DNA from: Chloroflexota bacterium
GTDB taxonomy: Bacteria > Chloroflexota > Dehalococcoidia > Lucifugimonadales > UBA3495
Reading direction: 5' to 3'
Length of the DNA: 7,000 nt
NCBI GenBank assembly: GCA_022561675.1
Contig: JADFQT010000138.1
Span: 1 to 7,000 of the forward strand
Within the stretch, counting starts at the first letter, position 1. Each line of letters opens with the position of its first letter. A program made the translations under genes and the position numbers. The notes below the pieces were generated by a model. That model searched no databases and was not told where the DNA came from. It saw only the letters and a program-made list of their open reading frames with translations. Shown piece after piece: positions 1 through 4,290 of the stretch.

Positions 1-515
1 ACCCGCGGGCCAGCCAGGAGGAGCTGGAGGCGGCGGCTCGAGCGGCCTACATTCATGATCGAATAATGGAGTTTGAGGGCGGCTACGACACGATAGTTGG
101 GGAACGGGGATTTCGATTGTCAGGAGGCGAGAGGCAGCGGCTATCCATAGCCAGGGTGCTGCTTCACAGCCCCAAGCTGCTGATTCTGGATGAGGCGACC
201 TCAGCCCTGGACACGGCCAGCGAGCGGCTGGTGCAGGCGGCGTTGGTGCCGCTGATGAAGGGTCGGACCACCGTGGCCATTGCCCACCGTCTCTCGACTA
301 TTCTGGCCGCCGATGTGATTTACGCCGTCGACCACGGCAGAATAGTAGAACAGGGCAACCACGCGGAGCTGCTGGCGCGGGGCGGTTTGTATGCCGCGCT
401 GTACGAGGAGCAGTTCCAGGGTGGCCGGGTGGAATGCCAATGCCAGGACGGCATGGTGCTTACCGATGGCAATATCGTCTATGCGGAAGACGCCGGGGTG
501 CCGGTGGGCCGTTGA
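1..515 (+). CDS. ABC exporter ATP-binding/permease protein, C-terminal end (5' partial)
   Basis: This is the last 170 or so residues of an ABC transporter nucleotide-binding domain. The reading frame is open from position 3, so the Met codon at 66 is internal and not the start. Visible motifs, counted from that Met, are the signature LSGGERQ (18-24), Walker B LLILDEATSALD (38-49) and the switch histidine in AIAHRLSTI (71-79). The sequence then ends in the family-typical GNHAELLARGGLYAALYEEQF. The DEATSALD and AHRLST wording matches MsbA/LmrA-type exporters, in which the ATPase is fused behind six membrane helices; Walker A, the Q-loop and any membrane domain lie outside the window. The usual C-terminus is followed by about 30 extra residues containing a CQC pair, for which I see no known domain. 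The substrate cannot be told. The gene converges on the LLM oxidoreductase gene. Family call is firm; exporter rather than importer is inferred. Confidence 0.93.
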   Translation, partial: PRASQEELEAAARAAYIHDRIMEFEGGYDTIVGERGFRLSGGERQRLSIARVLLHSPKLLILDEATSALDTASERLVQAALVPLMKGRTTVAIAHRLSTILAADVIYAVDHGRIVEQGNHAELLARGGLYAALYEEQFQGGRVECQCQDGMVLTDGNIVYAEDAGVPVGR

Positions 516-844
516 CTTCGCTGGGGTGGACTAAAAATCTCTCTCAAAACGACCCATGTCACTCCGAGGGAGTGAAGCGACTGAGGAATCTAAATCCTGG
601 GCCGGGAAAACCTCATGAGTCAGTGCTGCAGTTACACAATAGCCAATGGCGTCAGGACCATGTGTCCAAGGATTTCAGACCCCTCGCGGAGTTTATCCTG
701 AGCAACGCCGAAGGGTTCGGGGTGACCTTTTTAGATAGCTCCTAACGGGTGTTTTTCTAAACTAGTAACAAGGTGCAATCCTCAGAGGTTGGGTATATGA
801 CTATGAGGGTCCCACCTTGGCTTTGGTTTGGGACAGTCGGCAGG
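516..844. other. Convergent intergenic region without a supported gene
   Basis: These 329 bases lie between the 3' ends of two converging genes. No credible protein is encoded: the open frame reaching 745 on the plus strand overlaps the ABC gene and translates mainly the repeat-like element. The region holds the inverted-repeat-bounded element at 558-726. It also holds a 6-bp hairpin at 809-834 (GTCCCA/TGGGAC, 14-nt loop) just downstream of the LLM stop codon on the minus strand, but without a following U-tract. I see no tRNA, no convincing promoter and no clear terminator for either gene, although one or both presumably terminate here. Confidence 0.75.
558..726. repeat. Putative dispersed non-coding repeat with imperfect terminal inverted repeats
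   Basis: The outer ends are inverted copies: GTCACTCCGA at 558-567 against GTCACCCCGA read from 726 back to 717 (9 of 10). The inner ends of the arms also mirror each other: TCTAAATCC at 589-597 against TCTGAAATCC read back from 679 to 670. Each arm carries its own small hairpin: TCACTCC-GAG-GGAGTGA at 559-575 (7-bp stem) and CCGAA-GGG-TTCGG at 708-720 (5-bp stem). A run of five T follows at 728-732. The stretch GTGAAGCGACTGAGGAATCT (573-592) resembles a motif I recall from many scattered intergenic repeats in bacterial genomes, including Chloroflexota. Location in a convergent gap is typical of such repeats. Only one copy is visible, so repetition elsewhere is inferred, and the boundaries are approximate. 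Confidence 0.55.
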
Positions 845-1864
845 CTAGTTTGAAGATTTCACCCGGGGTATCACATCCCTGGCCATCAGCTCAATCTGGC
901 GCAGCACCTGGGACTGCTCCATCCCCGGCCACTGCATCCGAAATATCAGATAGTTGACCCCCAATTCTCTTTCGTACCGCTGTATCTCTGCCACTATCTG
1001 ATCCGGAGATCCCAGTAGAAACCGGTCTTTGGCCAGATCCTGGTAGGGGATACTGAAGCTTTCCTCCCCCGGCAGCGCCTTGTCCTGTCCCCAGGCGGCA
1101 TAGGCTTCATATTTGGGGCCCAGGTAGGGCTCGCTTTCAAGGAGGGCGGTCTCCCGGTCGTTGGCCACGTATAGCTCCCGCATCATCGGCCGGGATTCCG
1201 GCAGAGGTTGCCCCGAAGCATCCAGGGTCTCCCCATACTTGGACCACTGCTCCGCCACCATCGGCACGGTGGCGTGGGGATTGATCAGCCAGGGATAACC
1301 CCAGCGGGCGGCGCGGCGTATGGCGGCGTCGCTGTTGGCCGCCACCCAAATGGGGGGGTGAGGCTGCTGTACCGGCCGGGTGGACGGCCGGATGCGGGGG
1401 ACCTGGTAATACTTGCCTTGAAACTCCACCTCGTCTTCCGTCCAGAGGAGTTTCATAACCTCCAGAGCTTCCCGCAGCCGGCCGACCCGCTCGCCTCGCC
1501 GGACCCCAAAGGCCGTGTACTCCTCGTCCCTATACCCCAGGCCGATCCCGAAAATGAACCTGCCCCCGCAGATGGCGTCCATGGTGGCGACGCTTTCCGC
1601 TAGCTCCACCGGATTGTGCAGCGGCACCAGCACCACGGTGGCTGCTACCTCCATGTCACCGGCCTCCGCCGCCAATCGCGCTAATAAGGGGAAGCTGGTG
1701 GACATCTGGTAGGGAGTGGCCAGGTAATGCTGGCCGGTGCAAATCAGGTCAAAGCCGGCCTGGCGCGCCAAGCTGACTTGCTCCACGCTCTCCTGAATCA
1801 TCTGGGGCATGGACTGGTTGGGGAGATATTGGTTGGTGACGAAAAAACCGAGCTTCACTGGCAT
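845..1864 (-). CDS. LLM-class (luciferase-like) flavin/F420-dependent oxidoreductase
   Basis: A 339-residue protein of the bacterial luciferase-like fold (TIM barrel), normal length for the family. It is expected to be a soluble enzyme using reduced F420 or FMN; the substrate is unknown. Landmarks are the first strand KLGFFVTNQ (4-12), GFDLICTGQHY (37-47), the VPLHNPVELAE stretch (80-90) and GGRFIFGIGLGY with a following acidic segment (100-111). After these come RLREALEVMKLLW (129-141), PPIWVAANSDAAIRRAARWG (170-189) and the C-terminal LLGSPDQIVAEI (283-294). The ATG at 1864 is preceded directly by GGGAG, with no spacer. The third codon is GTG (1856-1858), which places the same GGGAG at an ideal 6-nt spacing and would begin the protein MKLGFFV, like many family members. 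The start is therefore ATG at 1864 or GTG at 1858. The M16 gene ends 140 bp upstream on the same strand. F420 rather than FMN use is an inference from family abundance. Confidence 0.9.
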   Translation of the reverse strand: MPVKLGFFVTNQYLPNQSMPQMIQESVEQVSLARQAGFDLICTGQHYLATPYQMSTSFPLLARLAAEAGDMEVAATVVLVPLHNPVELAESVATMDAICGGRFIFGIGLGYRDEEYTAFGVRRGERVGRLREALEVMKLLWTEDEVEFQGKYYQVPRIRPSTRPVQQPHPPIWVAANSDAAIRRAARWGYPWLINPHATVPMVAEQWSKYGETLDASGQPLPESRPMMRELYVANDRETALLESEPYLGPKYEAYAAWGQDKALPGEESFSIPYQDLAKDRFLLGSPDQIVAEIQRYERELGVNYLIFRMQWPGMEQSQVLRQIELMARDVIPRVKSSN

Positions 1865-1869
1865 CTCCC
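1865..1869 (-). promoter_or_regulatory. Shine-Dalgarno deciding the LLM gene start
   Basis: On the minus strand GGGAG abuts the ATG at 1864 but lies six bases before an in-frame GTG at 1858. Ribosome spacing rules favour the GTG. An in-frame stop (TAA, at 1891-1889) closes the frame upstream with no other ATG, GTG or TTG suitable in between. Confidence 0.45.
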
Positions 1870-2004
1870 GGGGGCTTAATTTGGAGGCTTATTTTTGGGA
1901 GGGGCAAGCTAGAGAGCGGCGTCACGAAGCGGACCCATAAGCTGGTCGATCGCCGCCCGCGCGGGATGGTTTACGCCCGGGAACGCACCCTGATGAAGGC
2001 GGCG

Positions 2005-3267
2005 CTAAAACCTCAAGAGTTTGCGGAGAGCCTGGTCGCTCCGGTGGGGTCCCACCATGGCCAGTCTCAGGTTTTCCTCGTTCAATATCCGCTGGCCCAC
2101 TCGGGCCACGTCCTCGCTGGTAACGGCGTCGATATGCCCGATGACATCCTCGACCAGTTCCACTTTGCCCAGAAGAAGCTCCTGGGTGCCCAGCCATGCG
2201 GCCACCGACCTGCTATCCTCCATCCGGAGCAGCAAGCGGCCCTTGGCGTATTCCTTGGACTTGTTCAGCTCCTGTTGGGGAACCTCCTGGTGCATGGCGT
2301 GCAGCTCGTTGACCATGGCCTGGACGGCGGTCTTGGTCTTCTTGGGCTCCACGCCGCAGTAGACCACCAGGGAGCCGCAGTCGCGGAAATGGCTGACCGA
2401 GCTAAAGACCTCGTAGGCCAGGCCCTGGCGCTCCCTCAAGTTAAGGAACAGCCGGCTGCTCATGCCGTCGCCCAAAATCCCATTAAGGATGGCTAGAGCG
2501 TATCGGTCCGGGTCATCCAGGGCCAAGCCGGGCAGTCCCAAGCAAATGTGCGACTGATCCGTGCGGCGCTGCTCGATGCGCACTACCGGCTCATGGTGAC
2601 CGTTGGTTACCGGTTCCATGTTCAGGGACTCCCGGGGCAGCCAGTCCCGAGTCGCCGCCTCGACCAAGTCCGTAACCTCTTCGTGGGTAACGTTACCGGC
2701 CAGCGCAACCACGGTGTTGGCCGGGTTGTACTGGCGCTCCATGTACTCCCGAACGTCGTCAAGAGAAATTTGGGCAACCGATTCCAGGGAGCCTCCCACG
2801 TCCCGTCCCATGGCCTGATCCGGCCAAAGGATTTCATCTATCAGGAGGTCGACGCGCTGAGTCGGGTAGTCGTTGGTCATCCGCAGCTCTTCCTGGATGA
2901 CATCACGCTCCCGCTCCATCTCCTCCGGGTCCAGGAGGGGATTCAGCACCATGTCCATCAGGACCGCAAAGGCGTGCTTGAAGTGCAGCTGGGAAACCTT
3001 GCACCAGAAAATGGTCATCTCCCGGTCGGTGCTGGCGTTCATAATGCCGCCCACACCTTCGATGGCTTCACTCACCAGCCGGGCGGAGGGCCAGCTTTTT
3101 GTTCCCTTGAAGGGCAAATGCTCCAGGAAATGGGACAATCCGGCCAATTCCTGGGGCTCGTAACGGGAGCCCGCGCCAACGCAGATCAGCATGGACACGG
3201 AGGAGGTATGGGGCAAGGTGGCGCTGAGCACGCGGAGCCGGTTGTCCAGGGTGGTACGCTGATACAT
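2005..3267 (-). CDS. M16 family zinc metalloprotease (processing-peptidase-like)
   Basis: A 420-residue single-unit M16 peptidase of the bacterial type related to mitochondrial processing peptidase. Numbered from the chosen Met, the inverted zinc motif is H46-FLE-H50 with catalytic E49, followed by the usual FKGT. The distal zinc ligand is E126 or E127 in VIQEEL, 76 residues on, as the family requires. EAIEGVGGIMNASTDRE (67-83) is another family block. The C-terminal half has SSRLFLNLRERQGLAYEVFS (270-289), the conserved Arg/Tyr segment of the M16 C-domain. All catalytic residues are present, so activity is expected. No signal peptide or membrane segment is seen, which suggests a cytoplasmic enzyme. 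An ATG at 3345 would add 26 residues but has no Shine-Dalgarno, while the ATG at 3267 has GGTGA seven bases upstream and gives the typical MYQRTTLDN opening. The gene lies between the MBL and LLM genes. Substrate unknown. Confidence 0.93.
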   Translation of the reverse strand: MYQRTTLDNRLRVLSATLPHTSSVSMLICVGAGSRYEPQELAGLSHFLEHLPFKGTKSWPSARLVSEAIEGVGGIMNASTDREMTIFWCKVSQLHFKHAFAVLMDMVLNPLLDPEEMERERDVIQEELRMTNDYPTQRVDLLIDEILWPDQAMGRDVGGSLESVAQISLDDVREYMERQYNPANTVVALAGNVTHEEVTDLVEAATRDWLPRESLNMEPVTNGHHEPVVRIEQRRTDQSHICLGLPGLALDDPDRYALAILNGILGDGMSSRLFLNLRERQGLAYEVFSSVSHFRDCGSLVVYCGVEPKKTKTAVQAMVNELHAMHQEVPQQELNKSKEYAKGRLLLRMEDSRSVAAWLGTQELLLGKVELVEDVIGHIDAVTSEDVARVGQRILNEENLRLAMVGPHRSDQALRKLLRF

Positions 3268-3274
3268 TCTCAAT

Positions 3275-3279
3275 TCACC
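3275..3279 (-). promoter_or_regulatory. Shine-Dalgarno deciding the M16 protease start
   Basis: The minus strand reads GGTGA, then seven bases, then the ATG at 3267. The alternative ATG at 3345 is preceded by CAGACACC with no purine-rich match. This supports the shorter protein. Confidence 0.5.
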
Positions 3280-3477
3280 GATTCGGGCGTCGAGCAATTT
3301 GTCCGGATAGAGCTGGCATAGGCTTGGATCAGGGTCCTGCTGCATGGTGTCTGTTTCGGATTACCAAACCATGCCGGCTGCATCGGCGGTTCCTTTGGGC
3401 TTTCCCCCGGCCTGTCCTTGGGACCTTCCCTGGACACATTTTTATTACCATTCATTCCCGGGGGAATTCCTAGAACG

Positions 3478-4113
3478 TTAATCAAGCCAGGCAACGTCAC
3501 CGCACAGGTCATCCGGGTGTTGTTTGGACGCGAAGACTTGATACTCCTGGCGGGCCTGCCCAATGGTGGTGTCATCGCCATGTCCCGGGTAGACCGCTGT
3601 GTCATCGGGTAGAACCAGCAGCTTCCGGGTTATGCTGTCTATCACCTGTCTTAGCGCCTCTGGGCTGCGAGACTTGCCCGGGCCGCCGGGGAACAGGGTG
3701 TCTCCGGAGAACAGGTGCTTGCCAATCAAAAAGCAAATGGACCCGTTGGTGTGACCCGGAGTGGAGAGGACCTGGATGGTCTTGCTCCCAATTTTTAGGG
3801 TTGCACCGTCCGCCAGGGCGATACCCGGAGGGCTGGGCAACAGTTCCGCATCGGCCTCTCCCACGCCGACCAGCGCGTGAACCTGCTCGGTAATTTCCTT
3901 AAACCCCAATAAATGGTCCTGGTGCCCGTGAGTAATCAGAATGGCCTTAATCTGAACATCACCGATTTCGCTCAACAGCTTTTCGGGCTCGGCTGGTGTG
4001 TCGATGATTACGGCTTCCTTGGTCTCGGCGCAGGCGACGATATAGCCGTTGTTGTTGTAGGGGCCCATGTTTATCTTGGTTATCTGGATTTCGCCGTCAT
4101 AATGAAGTGGCAT
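3478..4113 (-). CDS. MBL-fold metallo-hydrolase, glyoxalase-II-like
   Basis: A 211-residue metallo-beta-lactamase-fold hydrolase. The dinuclear metal site is complete: H62, H64, D66 and H67 in THGHQDH, H121 in TPGHTNGS, D138 in FSGDTLF and H178 in YPGHGDD. The order and spacing match the hydroxyacylglutathione hydrolase (glyoxalase II)-like branch, which hydrolyses thioesters of glutathione or other thiols. The protein lacks the long C-terminal helical domain of classical glyoxalase II, so the true substrate may be another thioester or ester. The sequence ends with the LCGDVAWLD tail and has no signal peptide, so it is probably cytoplasmic. The start at 4113 is supported by AGAGAGGA ending five bases upstream, and by a well-formed promoter before it. 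It lies about 210 bp upstream of the M16 gene and downstream of uvrA on the same strand. The family is certain, the reaction is not. Confidence 0.92.
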   Translation of the reverse strand: MPLHYDGEIQITKINMGPYNNNGYIVACAETKEAVIIDTPAEPEKLLSEIGDVQIKAILITHGHQDHLLGFKEITEQVHALVGVGEADAELLPSPPGIALADGATLKIGSKTIQVLSTPGHTNGSICFLIGKHLFSGDTLFPGGPGKSRSPEALRQVIDSITRKLLVLPDDTAVYPGHGDDTTIGQARQEYQVFASKQHPDDLCGDVAWLD

Positions 4114-4118
4114 AATTG

Positions 4119-4126
4119 TCCTCTCT
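4119..4126 (-). promoter_or_regulatory. Shine-Dalgarno of the MBL hydrolase gene
   Basis: AGAGAGGA on the minus strand sits five bases before the ATG at 4113, a strong match that fixes this start. Confidence 0.7.
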
Positions 4127-4135
4127 AATATTATC

Positions 4136-4149
4136 GACCACCGGTGGAC
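4136..4149. promoter_or_regulatory. Palindrome at the expected transcription start, possible operator
   Basis: CCACCGGTGG at 4138-4147 is a perfect 10-bp palindrome. It extends to 14 bp (GACCACCGGTGGAC) with one mismatched pair. It starts immediately downstream of the -10 element and covers the predicted +1, a usual place for a repressor to bind. No regulator is visible nearby, so an operator role is inference only; a chance GC-rich palindrome is possible. Confidence 0.3.
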
Positions 4150-4178
4150 ATTGTAGCAAACCGCTTTTTCGGTGACAA
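4150..4178 (-). promoter_or_regulatory. Sigma70-type promoter for the MBL hydrolase gene
   Basis: On the minus strand TTGTCA (4178-4173) and TACAAT (4155-4150) each match the consensus in five of six positions and are separated by exactly 17 bp. Transcription would begin near 4143, giving a leader of about 30 nt before the ATG at 4113. The start of this promoter's spacer and -10 overlaps one arm of the 17-bp inverted repeat described separately. Confidence 0.65.
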
Positions 4179-4272
4179 AGGAAATTCAAAACAATAATGG
4201 ACATCAACCAGGGGCATCAACCAGCGGTGAGGCGAGAAGCCCGGTTAGCGGACAGGAAAAAGCGGCCTGCTA
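4154..4272 (-). repeat. 17-bp inverted repeat linking the uvrA stop codon and the MBL promoter
   Basis: TAGCAAACCGCTTTTTC at 4154-4170 is the reverse complement of GAAAAAGCGGCCTGCTA at 4256-4272 at 15 of 17 positions. In a minus-strand transcript the two mismatches become G-U pairs, so all 17 positions can pair around an 85-nt loop. The 5' arm begins with the UAG stop codon of uvrA and the 3' arm lies in the promoter spacer of the MBL gene. Only a transcript reading out of uvrA would contain both arms. Confidence 0.6.
4202..4224. repeat. Short tandem direct repeat in the uvrA-MBL gap
   Basis: CATCAACCAG occurs at 4202-4211 and again at 4215-4224, a 13-bp period of a little under two copies. 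It lies in the loop of the larger inverted repeat and upstream of the MBL -35 element. Two copies could be a protein site or a replication slip; nothing decides between them. Confidence 0.4.
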
Positions 4273-4290
4273 ATTTCCCGCGGCGGCCAC
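4257..4290 (-). terminator. Candidate intrinsic terminator overlapping the uvrA stop
   Basis: Reading the minus strand, GTGGCC (4290-4285) can pair with GGCCGC (4267-4262) in a 6-bp stem with one U-G pair. A 17-nt loop separates the arms and includes the uvrA stop codon. TTTTT (4261-4257) follows at once. The GC-rich stem and immediate U-tract fit a rho-independent terminator, but the loop is long and the stem short. A ribosome terminating here would disrupt the hairpin. Confidence 0.4.

Noticed and set aside
512..540. TTGACT near the ABC stop as a -35 element of a rightward promoter
   Set aside because: No -10-like hexamer lies at a suitable distance, and no gene follows on the plus strand.
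434..745. Possible 103-residue protein overlapping the ABC gene end and the intergenic region
   Set aside because: Its first part is an out-of-frame reading of the ABC gene and the rest translates the repeat-like element (CHSEGVKRLRNL). It has no Shine-Dalgarno or family signal.
809..834. Hairpin GTCCCA/TGGGAC as a terminator of the LLM gene
   Set aside because: The stem is only 6 bp with a 14-nt loop, and no U-tract follows on the minus strand.
1917..2004. Three GC-rich segments (CGCCGCC, GGCGGCG, CGCCGC on the minus strand) between the M16 and LLM genes that could form alternative, attenuator-like stems
   Set aside because: Short GC-only repeats of this kind are expected by chance at this base composition, and neither structure is followed by a U-run.
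2548..3321. Open frame of 257 codons on the plus strand, antisense to the M16 gene
   Set aside because: It is opposite the zinc-binding half of a clear M16 protease, with no family resemblance; a shadow frame.
3454..3467. ATTCCC/GGGAAT inverted repeat just after the MBL stop codon as a terminator
   Set aside because: The loop would be only two to four bases, and the minus-strand sequence after it is A-rich with no U-tract.
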